NCBI GenBank assembly: GCA_030647195.1
Contig: JAUSKD010000011.1
Coordinates: 1 to 33,303, forward strand
Reading direction: 5' to 3'
Origin: Candidatus Peribacter sp.
GTDB lineage: Bacteria; Patescibacteriota; Gracilibacteria; Peribacterales; Peribacteraceae
Length of the DNA: 33,303 nt
The position numbers were made by a program, and so were the translations under genes. The notes beneath the pieces were generated by a model, which was not told the DNA's origin, did no database searches, and was given only the letters and a program-made list of their open reading frames with translations. Positions 1-6,674 of this stretch are shown piece after piece (the first letter of the stretch is position 1; every line of letters starts with the position of its first letter).

Positions 1-217
1 CGAGTCCATCGTTGTCTGTGTCACCGAACGTGAATTTTCCATGGCCTTCCACGGGAACCCACGCATCGGTCACGATGCTCGTCGCTTCGGCTCTGATCCA
101 CACCCGTCCCCAGTCAACACTGAGCAGCATCCGTTGCTCAAGACGCTCGAACCGCAGAAGGCATCCGGTCTTCTGCGCGAAAGGTGTACTCCGCTTCTTC
201 ACGGTATAACTTTCCAT
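1..217 (-). CDS. LEPR-XLL-type surface protein, N-terminal fragment
   Basis: Reading the minus strand from an ATG at 217, 72 codons stay open to the window edge, so only the N-terminus is present. An in-frame TGA lies three codons upstream, which fixes the start. Around residues 23-35 the protein reads FERLEQRMLLSVD, which matches the LEPR-XLL motif found near the N-terminus of large repetitive exported proteins (family knowledge). The last visible residues include GDTDNDG, an Asp/Asn-rich stretch like those in calcium-binding adhesin repeats. No Shine-Dalgarno lies at normal spacing. Probably the beginning of a long surface protein; its function cannot be told from this piece. Confidence 0.6.
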   Translation of the reverse strand, partial: MESYTVKKRSTPFAQKTGCLLRFERLEQRMLLSVDWGRVWIRAEATSIVTDAWVPVEGHGKFTFGDTDNDGL

Positions 218-792
218 TCTCGATCAGACTTCTGTCCTTTCCCATGAAACCCTGTTACGGCTGTTCATCCTCCTTTCAAAGAGAAATGCCGGTAGTGCGA
301 ATGAGCAAGTTCCCATGAACTCGCTTGAACCCTCAGTCGCACTCAGAGCTCACAGCAGAGTATTCTACAATTATTGACGAATTCGTCAATTATTCGCCAA
401 TTGTAATGAATGGTGAGAATCAACAAACAGAACACAGAAACAGAACCGGTTGGAAAGGCGGGATGGGAGGGAAGTGGAGAGAACCGTCGCGAAGCACTGG
501 GTGGCTCCGAGAGAAGCTTGCGCTCCTCGGCCGTGGGCTTGAGCATCCCGAGAACGACAGTGAGCGTCATTTGAAAGCGGGTGAAGGGTGTGGGAGTGGG
601 CATGGGCAAAAAGTAGCGTCACTCGCCGCTCGCAAAACAGTGTCGCATGTCTCGCAGAAGAACCGGGTCAATGCTCGGGACACTTCTGCCACCTCGTACA
701 CAGGGCTTGTGAATAATCTTTGACATGCCTTACCGCACTTCGGTCACCTTACATCAAGCGCATCGCAGTGAAATCCGAAAGACTGTCGCCCT
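218..792. other. intergenic region, no convincing gene
   Basis: This 575-nt stretch separates the truncated surface-protein gene from the phosphofructokinase gene. Short open frames exist on both strands but show no domain or signal peptide, and they overlap each other. The only clear structure is the AT-rich palindrome cluster at 368-404. A minus-strand frame around 530-560 gives VVLGMLKPTAEERKLL, faintly like the start of an IS605-type TnpB, but it degenerates at once. Confidence 0.5.
368..404. promoter_or_regulatory. palindromic operator-like site
   Basis: ATTGACGAATTCGTCAAT (373-390) is a perfect 18-bp palindrome. Its right arm ATTCGTCAATT (381-391) is followed directly by a second copy with one change, ATTCGCCAATT (392-402), and the cluster is bounded by ACAATT and AATTGT. 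This arrangement is typical of a dimeric repressor site, but no regulator gene is adjacent. It could also be a remnant of a mobile-element end. Confidence 0.4.
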
Positions 793-1971
793 ATGGAAAA
801 CACTGCCAGCTCTCTTCATATCTCTTTTCCAAAGACGAATCGCATCGGCCTCTTCACCGGTGGTGGCACCGCTCCGGGACTCAACGCCGTCATCCACGGT
901 GCCTCACAGGAAATTCATCGTGCAGGAGGCGAGGCAGTCGGTATTCTGGACGGATGGGCGGGGATGCTCGAGCGCAAACGTCTCATCGACCTGCGATCCC
1001 TTACAACCGCAGAACTGCATGCACTGCTCCAGAGAGGAGGCAGCATACTGGGCAACTCCCGCACCAAGATCGACCTCAAGAAACACCCCGAGCAGGGAGA
1101 ACAGCTGGCCCGTACCGCAGGTGAGTATGAGTTGGATGGAGCCATCGCCATCGGCGGCGATGACACGCTGGGACAGGCTTCGGAAATCAACGAACGCAGG
1201 ATCATCAGTGCAGAGGATTTCTTCAATGGCGTTCCAAAGACGATCGACAATGATCTGATGGGAACCGAGCGGACATTCGGATTCGAGACAGCCGTCCATC
1301 AGGCGATGCAGCAACTGGTGCACCTGCGTGCTGATGCGGAAACACAGCGTCGCGTCGCGGCGATCGAAATCATGGGGCGCGACGCCGGATGGATCACGCT
1401 CCACGCAGGCTACGTCGGAGGGGCGGACATCACACTCATTCCGGAATTCCCCATTGCCGAAGAGGCACTGATGCAGCGCATCGGGGAAATCTACGAGCAG
1501 CGCAAACAGCAGACAGGCGGCGGATACGTGATGATCGCCATCGCCGAAGGGTACGAAGGCGCCGAAGATGCCGCCAGAAAAGACCCCTTCGGCCACGCGA
1601 AAAAGGGTGGATCGGCCAAGACACTGCTCAAGAAAGTCAAAGAACGCACCGGCTACGAAACGATGGAACAGGTCGCGGGTTACGATGTGAGGAGTCGCCC
1701 GCCGCTCTCACAGGATGCCATCTTCGCGGCAGAACTCGGCGCAACCGCCGGCCATCTCGCCTCACAAGGCACGTACGGTCGCATGATCACGCTCCAGAAC
1801 GGTCGCATCACGCATGTCCCTCTGTCTGAAGCCAAGAGCGGCCGTATGGTCGGGATCGAACACTACGACCCCGAGACGATGCGCAAGCGGGATCTTCCCC
1901 CCTCCATCATCGCAGAACTCTTCAGGTGCAGCGCGGAAACAGAGCGGATACTCGCTGAGGGAAGCAGATGA
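793..1971 (+). CDS. pfp: 6-phosphofructokinase, probably PPi-dependent type
   Basis: 392-residue PfkA-superfamily protein that phosphorylates fructose 6-phosphate at C1 in cytosolic glycolysis. Visible motifs are GGGTAPGLN (residues 23-31, phosphoryl-donor loop), GGDDTLG (121-127), PKTIDND (148-154, with the catalytic Asp) and MGRDAGW (194-200). In this family, Asp in GGDD and Lys in PKTIDND mark PPi-dependent enzymes, whereas ATP-dependent ones carry Gly at both places. The downstream block (TFGFETAV, then HAGYVGGAD) resembles the Amycolatopsis-type PPi enzyme. If correct, the step is reversible and saves ATP, which suits a fermentative cell. The ATG at 793 has no strong Shine-Dalgarno. The gene ends 20 nt from the convergent SLH gene. 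The family is very sure; the donor is inferred from two residues. Confidence 0.93.
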   Translation: MENTASSLHISFPKTNRIGLFTGGGTAPGLNAVIHGASQEIHRAGGEAVGILDGWAGMLERKRLIDLRSLTTAELHALLQRGGSILGNSRTKIDLKKHPEQGEQLARTAGEYELDGAIAIGGDDTLGQASEINERRIISAEDFFNGVPKTIDNDLMGTERTFGFETAVHQAMQQLVHLRADAETQRRVAAIEIMGRDAGWITLHAGYVGGADITLIPEFPIAEEALMQRIGEIYEQRKQQTGGGYVMIAIAEGYEGAEDAARKDPFGHAKKGGSAKTLLKKVKERTGYETMEQVAGYDVRSRPPLSQDAIFAAELGATAGHLASQGTYGRMITLQNGRITHVPLSEAKSGRMVGIEHYDPETMRKRDLPPSIIAELFRCSAETERILAEGSR

Positions 1972-1991
1972 TCTGGTCGTTGCGGCGCTGA

Positions 1992-2654
1992 CTACCGCCA
2001 CGTTATTGGAAGGTCCTCGAGGGTCCTCGATGGCCTGTCCGTGATACCAGTCCGGAGACGATAGATCATCTCTGCCATCTGCGTGCGTGTGATGTTCTGA
2101 TCGAGACTGCCGATGACCAGAGGAATCGCTCCACGGTTGGCGAGATACTTCACGAACGGTGCATACCACTCCCCGTCGACCTGCGGGAGCGAACGGTCGT
2201 AGCGAATATTGCCGCCCTCATCGATGCGATCCGCGGAGACGAGAATCTTTGCTGCTTCGACAAAGGTTATGCCCAAGCTCGGCATGAAGCTGCCATTCGG
2301 ATAGCCGTTGATGATCGCGCTCTGCACCGCGACACACAGATACGGTGAATACCACTCATTGCGGCCGGCATCCGAAAACGAGTAGATATGATTGGGATCG
2401 CAGCGTTGCCATGCCTGAGGGGTGAACGTCGCCCCAATGACAATCTTGGTGAATTCAGCGCGATTGATGAACCGGTCGGGGAGGAAATTGCCATCGGGAT
2501 ACCCGCTGACGATGCCCTGCGACTGCACATAGTGCACCGCTTCGTAGAACGGGGAATTGGGAGGTACATCCGGAAAATCCTGAGGTGAAGCAGCGGCTGC
2601 CACAGCCGGCAACAGCGCACAGAAGAGGATGGAGAACACAGAAAGCATGCGCAT
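1992..2654 (-). CDS. exported triple S-layer-homology (SLH) protein
   Basis: 220-residue protein starting at the ATG at 2654, where a classic signal peptide begins (hydrophobic SVFSILFCALLPAVAAA, likely cleaved after the Ala run). The mature part is essentially three SLH modules. The first runs from DFPDVPPNSPFYEAVHYV to FINRAEFTKIV and contains GIVSGYPDGNF. The second contains NEWYSPYL and INGYPNGSFMP. The third contains GEWYAPFVKYLANRG and ITRTQMAEMIYRL. SLH triplets bind pyruvylated secondary wall polymers and anchor proteins to the envelope. Nothing but the anchor is present, so it may be a spacer or partner for a separate surface protein. An extended -10 (TGC plus TATACT) precedes it. 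A longer reading frame upstream lacks protein-like character. Confidence 0.85.
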   Translation of the reverse strand: MRMLSVFSILFCALLPAVAAAASPQDFPDVPPNSPFYEAVHYVQSQGIVSGYPDGNFLPDRFINRAEFTKIVIGATFTPQAWQRCDPNHIYSFSDAGRNEWYSPYLCVAVQSAIINGYPNGSFMPSLGITFVEAAKILVSADRIDEGGNIRYDRSLPQVDGEWYAPFVKYLANRGAIPLVIGSLDQNITRTQMAEMIYRLRTGITDRPSRTLEDLPITWR

Positions 2655-2677
2655 GAGAGTTTTGGGAGAGTATGGGC

Positions 2678-2686
2678 AGTATAGCA
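2678..2686 (-). promoter_or_regulatory. extended -10 for the SLH gene
   Basis: On the minus strand TGCTATACT is an extended -10 (TGN plus TATACT). Transcription would begin about 17 nt before the ATG at 2654. No clear -35 is visible. Confidence 0.4.
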
Positions 2687-2824
2687 GGGACACGGGCGCC
2701 AACAGGCTGTGCTTCCGGTTCCGGAACGAAAGCAGTAACATGACGGACCGTATATGTACCATTTCTCTCTCAATGATATGAAGTCCACCCTGTTCCCGCA
2801 TGTCATTGCCGCCCTCAATGCACA

Positions 2825-4828
2825 ATGAATGTCATCCGCCGTTTCATCGACGGCCAGTACATACGCTACTGCCTTCTCGCTCTTCTTCTGCTGGGATGCG
2901 CTATGGAGAGCAGGGACGTATGGCAGAGAATCGCCGTGGAGTTCCACACAAGAACGGATGATTTTCTGATCGCGGGAAGAGCGATCTTGAATGGATATAT
3001 CCCCTACAAAGATCACCTGGATGTCAAAGCCCCGGGGGCGATCTTCATCGGGGCTCTCTCGCTGCTCGTCACCGGCGACTACCGGTTCGAGTGGGCATTG
3101 AAGATCGGCATGCTGCTCGCAATCCCGGTCCTGATGATGATCCTCACCTTCCGGGGGGCACGTACACAGCACGGGCTCCTGAAGTGGTTACTCATGGCAT
3201 CGGCATTTTTGATGGGATCCGAATTCATGCTGTACACGGTCGCACGCGGAGGGAATAACCTGAATAACGCGGAACCCTTCGGGATCTTTTTCGCCCTGCT
3301 GTACCTCCTGACCATCGCATGGGACCGGGAAAAAGTGTCGCGGCTGAGGATCGGCCTCGCTTCCCTGTTCCTGCTCTGTACTATCGGCATCAAAGAGCCG
3401 TTTCTGTTCACGCTGCTCGCGATGAGCCTCGTGCTGTCACGGAACACGCGCTTCTTCACTCGCACATTTCTCATTCCACTGGGTATTGCGATGCTCTCCG
3501 GAACACTCATCCTTGCAGTGCTCGGTTATCTCATTCCCTACCTCACGGTCGACATCCCCACGATCCTCGGTGACCGCATGACCGCCCCCAGCTCCCTCCA
3601 GTTCCGGGGACTGATGTCTTTCCGCATCGTCGAAGACATCACGCAGTACTCCCCCGTCGGACCAATGATGGGATATTTCGTCCTTCTCTTGTGGAGCACG
3701 CATCCCCTGTTTAAGTTTGAAGATAGTCGAAAACACCTCTGGATGGCCTCTGTCGCCGTTTTTCTGCTGTCGTCCTTCGTGTACTTCTCGGGGATATTCT
3801 GGATTGTCTGGGAGAGACTCCATTACACATTTTCCATCCAAAGCTCCCTGGTTCAGTGGCTGATTATCAAGTACATCGCCAGTCTCGTGCTTGTGATCCC
3901 GCTGCTTTGGATGCTCTTCAGCCGCTCAAAAAAACTCTTTGGAGCAGTACTGCTCTCGGGCATTGCGTTGTATCTGACCACAATCGCCATTGGTTCGGGT
4001 AGTTTTCTCGCACAGCATTTCCTTCTCGCTGTACCGGTGTATGCAGGACTGTTCGTGCTGTTCAGTGAACAACCGAAATTCCTCTTTCCGCTCTTCCTCA
4101 TCGCCCTTGCCCCGTTCTTCCATCCCAAAACGGATTACGCGCAACTCACCCGAAGCGCAGAGGACGCTGCATTCTATTCCACGCAGTACAAATCCATTGC
4201 GGCGGAAGCAGACCGCCTGATGGATCGCTGCAATTTCGAACAATACTATGCCCTCGGCGGCATTGCGGGGATCAACACATACACGAAACATTCCCCCACG
4301 GATCTGGCCTATGCCGAGGTATCGGATAATGCCGCATTACGGAAAAGATTCATGGAACGGCTGCAGATGGCTCCGGTGATCTTCACGGATGATGACTATC
4401 TTCAAAACACCAAGGACGCAGATGTCCGAGCAACTCTCGAAAAATACTTTGCGCAAGAACCTTCTGCGTGCGCGCAGGACTTTGCGTTCACGGACCACCG
4501 GATGATCATGCTCTTCCGAAAAGATTCGGAAGATCCAATGGCAAGCCCCCCCCCTGAACTTCCAAAACTCCAACTAAAACACTTTATCGAAGAAATCAAC
4601 GGCCAATCGCCTATGAGCGCTCAGGAACTAAAAAGTATTACTCGAACAATTGTAAGAGAACTCGGACTCAATGTTACCGAAGATTCAACCACAATACTGG
4701 TACGAATGGAGAAAAAATCTATCCGACTGACCATCCAAGATATTTCAACGTCCACTGTCTTGGGAGTCATCGTTGTGAATCGGGCAGACGGAACAATCCT
4801 ATCGAAATCGACAGCGGCACAACCATAA
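2825..4828 (+). CDS. polytopic membrane protein, GT-C glycosyltransferase-like
   Basis: 667 residues with many hydrophobic helices between about residues 15 and 430, followed by a soluble C-terminal part. After the first helix, TDDFLIAGRAILNGYIPYKDHLD and VKAPGA follow the pattern of the first extracytoplasmic loop of GT-C enzymes (ArnT/PMT-like), with an acidic pair near a helix end and a G-x-x-PY-x-D signature. Such enzymes move sugars from polyprenyl-phosphate donors onto surface acceptors. From about residue 574 the character changes: a run of nine C (4546-4554) is followed by a noticeably AT-richer tail of roughly 90 residues without helices. The gene is divergent from the SLH gene and followed by an opposing tRNA. 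The membrane topology is sure; the transferase role is inferred from one motif. Confidence 0.75.
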   Translation: MNVIRRFIDGQYIRYCLLALLLLGCAMESRDVWQRIAVEFHTRTDDFLIAGRAILNGYIPYKDHLDVKAPGAIFIGALSLLVTGDYRFEWALKIGMLLAIPVLMMILTFRGARTQHGLLKWLLMASAFLMGSEFMLYTVARGGNNLNNAEPFGIFFALLYLLTIAWDREKVSRLRIGLASLFLLCTIGIKEPFLFTLLAMSLVLSRNTRFFTRTFLIPLGIAMLSGTLILAVLGYLIPYLTVDIPTILGDRMTAPSSLQFRGLMSFRIVEDITQYSPVGPMMGYFVLLLWSTHPLFKFEDSRKHLWMASVAVFLLSSFVYFSGIFWIVWERLHYTFSIQSSLVQWLIIKYIASLVLVIPLLWMLFSRSKKLFGAVLLSGIALYLTTIAIGSGSFLAQHFLLAVPVYAGLFVLFSEQPKFLFPLFLIALAPFFHPKTDYAQLTRSAEDAAFYSTQYKSIAAEADRLMDRCNFEQYYALGGIAGINTYTKHSPTDLAYAEVSDNAALRKRFMERLQMAPVIFTDDDYLQNTKDADVRATLEKYFAQEPSACAQDFAFTDHRMIMLFRKDSEDPMASPPPELPKLQLKHFIEEINGQSPMSAQELKSITRTIVRELGLNVTEDSTTILVRMEKKSIRLTIQDISTSTVLGVIVVNRADGTILSKSTAAQP

Positions 4829-4852
4829 GAGACTGGCCGTAGACCCGACCAA

Positions 4853-4938
4853 TGGTGCCGGAGGAGGGAATCGAACCCTCAACGCCTTGCGGCACACGAT
4901 TTTGAGTCGTGCGCGTCTACCAATTCCGCCACTCCGGC
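4853..4938 (-). tRNA. tRNA-Leu (CAA)
   Basis: Class II tRNA with acceptor GCCGGAG pairing with CTCCGGC, an encoded ACCA end, D arm GCGGAATTGGTAGACGC, anticodon stem CACGA/TCGTG around loop CTCAAAA, and a long variable arm starting TGCCGCAAGGCG. The T arm is GAGGG/CCCTC. Anticodon CAA reads UUG. The long variable arm together with the GGTAGACGC D-loop identifies leucine. Confidence 0.95.
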
Positions 4939-4991
4939 ACGAGAAAATGCTACATCCTCATGCGTTCCAGCGGAAGATCGCAATTTTCTTC

Positions 4992-5216
4992 CTACTGTGG
5001 CTGCCCTTCCCCCTGCTCGAGCAACCGCAGGACGCCGTACACGGCGTTCGTCATCTCGAAGCTGATGCCTCCCAGCCGCTGAGCCACGACACGCACAAAA
5101 GCATTTTTCCACATCGCCCCGGTCCCTTCCAAAACAACCTCCCTACGGGCAACTTCTGTCTCCACCTGGTAGACCATCTCGGCGATGAGCTTCTGCTCCG
5201 GAGAGAATGCGATCAC
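4992..5216 (-). CDS. hypothetical small helical protein
   Basis: 74 residues from a GTG at 5216; an in-frame TAG four codons upstream excludes a longer version except through ATC. The sequence (MIAFSPEQKLIAEMVYQVE and onward) is amphipathic and rich in E, V and R, with regular heptad-like hydrophobics and no signal peptide, helix-turn-helix or metal motif that I can name. It is divergent from the MurL-like gene, and the same-strand tRNA-Leu lies just downstream. No good Shine-Dalgarno. I do not recognise the family. Amino-acid use looks protein-like, so I consider it a real gene with moderate confidence. Confidence 0.5.
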   Translation of the reverse strand: MIAFSPEQKLIAEMVYQVETEVARREVVLEGTGAMWKNAFVRVVAQRLGGISFEMTNAVYGVLRLLEQGEGQPQ

Positions 5217-5300
5217 ACCGATGTTCTAGCACTCCCAGGCCACGGCGCAAGCACTGCGCTTCTTTAAGAGAATATCGCGCACGATACCTTCCAATCCCGC

Positions 5301-5306
5301 TATGAT
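5301..5306 (+). promoter_or_regulatory. -10-like TATGAT before murL
   Basis: TATGAT ends 11 nt before the ATG at 5318, so the leader would be only about five nt. No good -35 match is visible. Confidence 0.35.
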
Positions 5307-5317
5307 AGGGCCTCCCG

Positions 5318-6664
5318 ATGAAGCAGTTCCAAACCTTCATTTTCGATTCCTGTGCCCTTGATGCTGAGGCAGGGAAAATAGAGCTCCGCTACTCGCTGGA
5401 CGATGAAGTGTTTTTCACCGAGACACTCCTACTACCCGAGGACTATCAGCTGCAGGCACCCAGTGCGGAGCAGGATGCGGCACTCGCGGCCCTGCACCTG
5501 ATCGGCGGCATCAGCTACTTCAAAACCTGTCTGCCGAAGAAGATAGAGATCCGCGCAGGATCGCTCACGCAGCAGCAGGCCCAATTCTGGAATACGGTGT
5601 ACACGAAGGGCCTCGGGGAATTCTTCTTCAAAAACCAGATCGATTTTCGTGGTCTCATCAACTTCCCCGCCGGCCCCCTCACCCCTGCCCTCTCCCCGCG
5701 GGAGAGTGTGGCGCAAAGCGCCGGGAGAGGGGCCCGACTCTTAGTCCCCATCGGCGGCGGCAAAGATTCCACGGTCACTGCGGAATTACTCAAGAAGGCA
5801 GGATACGACGTGACGCTCTTTCGGATAGGCAAGCATCCGCTCATCGAGCAGACGGCGAAGATCGCAGGGCTGCCGCTGCTCACCGTAGAGCGCCATCTCG
5901 CCCCCGAGCTCTTCAAACTGAATGCGGAAGGCGCGCTCAACGGGCATGTGCCCATCACGGGGTACCTCTCGTTCCTGAGCATCGTGATTGCAGAGCTCTA
6001 CGGATTCCATGCAGTCGTGATGAGCAATGAGCGCAGCGCCAACGAGGGCAACGTGGACTATCTGGGCGAACAGATCAATCACCAGTGGAGCAAGAGCCTC
6101 GAATGCGAGCGACTGCTGCAACAGTACGCCAGAGGAATAGGCACCAACGTGGAGTACTTCAGTCTGCTCCGGCCCCTAAGCGAGCTCTCCATTGTGCAAA
6201 TGTTCTCCACCCTGCCGCAGTATTTCTCATGTGTCACGAGCTGCAATACCAACTGGAAAATCGCAAATCGCAAATCTCCAATCGCAAATCGCTGGTGTGG
6301 GAACTGTCCCAAGTGTGCGTTTGCGTTCGCCATGTTCGCCGCCTTTCTGCCGGAGAAAACACTGCAGGAGATTTTCGGAAAGAACTTTTTCAACGAGGAA
6401 TCACTCCTGCCCTTTTACCGGCAACTGCTCGGCCTCGAAGGCTTCAAGCCCTTCGAGTGTGTCGGCACGATTGAGGAGACGGCAGCCGCTTTCCTGCTTG
6501 CAGAGAAACGCGGGGAGAGTGATACATCCAAAGCCATGCAGATCTTTCTGAAGGAGGTGAAGCCGACCATCAACGATGGCAAGAAACTCATCGAAGAGTG
6601 CCTCCGACCTTCATCCGACCACTGCATTCCAAACCCTTTTCAAAAGCTTACAGCTCACAGCTGA
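5318..6664 (+). CDS. murL: MurL-like UDP-MurNAc-L-Ala-L-Glu epimerase
   Basis: 448 residues. MurL activates the terminal L-Glu of UDP-MurNAc-L-Ala-L-Glu with ATP and epimerises it to D-Glu, replacing glutamate racemase (established in Xanthomonas). Supporting sequence: a PP-loop-type nucleotide motif GGGKDS (residues 146-151), the block NERSANEGN (237-245), NHQWSKS, and a Cys cluster WCGNCPKC (326-333). The next gene, 10 nt downstream, is a MurD ligase, the same pairing as in Xanthomonas. Two low-complexity inserts interrupt conserved regions: PLTPALSPRES to GRGA (about 119-139), from a palindromic DNA repeat, and KIANRKSPIANR (about 314-325), from a heptad array. The C-terminus KLTAHS also comes from a heptad array that holds the stop codon. 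The MurL name rests on motifs and context recalled from memory. Confidence 0.75.
   Translation: MKQFQTFIFDSCALDAEAGKIELRYSLDDEVFFTETLLLPEDYQLQAPSAEQDAALAALHLIGGISYFKTCLPKKIEIRAGSLTQQQAQFWNTVYTKGLGEFFFKNQIDFRGLINFPAGPLTPALSPRESVAQSAGRGARLLVPIGGGKDSTVTAELLKKAGYDVTLFRIGKHPLIEQTAKIAGLPLLTVERHLAPELFKLNAEGALNGHVPITGYLSFLSIVIAELYGFHAVVMSNERSANEGNVDYLGEQINHQWSKSLECERLLQQYARGIGTNVEYFSLLRPLSELSIVQMFSTLPQYFSCVTSCNTNWKIANRKSPIANRWCGNCPKCAFAFAMFAAFLPEKTLQEIFGKNFFNEESLLPFYRQLLGLEGFKPFECVGTIEETAAAFLLAEKRGESDTSKAMQIFLKEVKPTINDGKKLIEECLRPSSDHCIPNPFQKLTAHS
5679..5735 (+). repeat. palindromic PLTPALSPRE-type repeat inside murL
   Basis: The DNA here contains TCTCCCCGCGGGAGA flanked by outer arms CCCCTGCCCT and GGGAGAGGGG, able to form a long stem-loop. 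It is translated in frame as PLTPALSPRES followed by GRGA. Similar peptides occur in many unrelated bacterial proteins as read-through of an intergenic palindrome (general knowledge). Here it sits directly before the GGGKDS loop. Confidence 0.7.
6257..6291 (+). repeat. CAAATCG heptad array inside murL
   Basis: Five consecutive 7-bp units: AAAATCG, CAAATCG, CAAATCT, CCAATCG, CAAATCG. Translated as part of KIANRKSPIANR, immediately before the CGNCPKC cluster. Confidence 0.85.
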
Positions 6665-6665
6665 T
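6645..6665 (+). repeat. AGCTNNN heptads across the murL stop
   Basis: Three units AGCTTAC, AGCTCAC, AGCTGAT. The stop codon TGA of murL (6662-6664) lies in the last unit. Confidence 0.75.
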
Positions 6666-6674
6666 CGCTTCCCT

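Noticed and set aside
343-609. Minus-strand frame with VVLGMLKPTAEERKLL, reminiscent of a TnpB N-terminus
   Set aside because: Only about 16 residues resemble TnpB; the rest is unlike it in any frame, so a decayed insertion sequence cannot be supported.
325-723. 132-codon plus-strand frame in the first intergenic region
   Set aside because: No domain, signal or ribosome-binding site, composition not protein-like, and it runs through the palindrome cluster.
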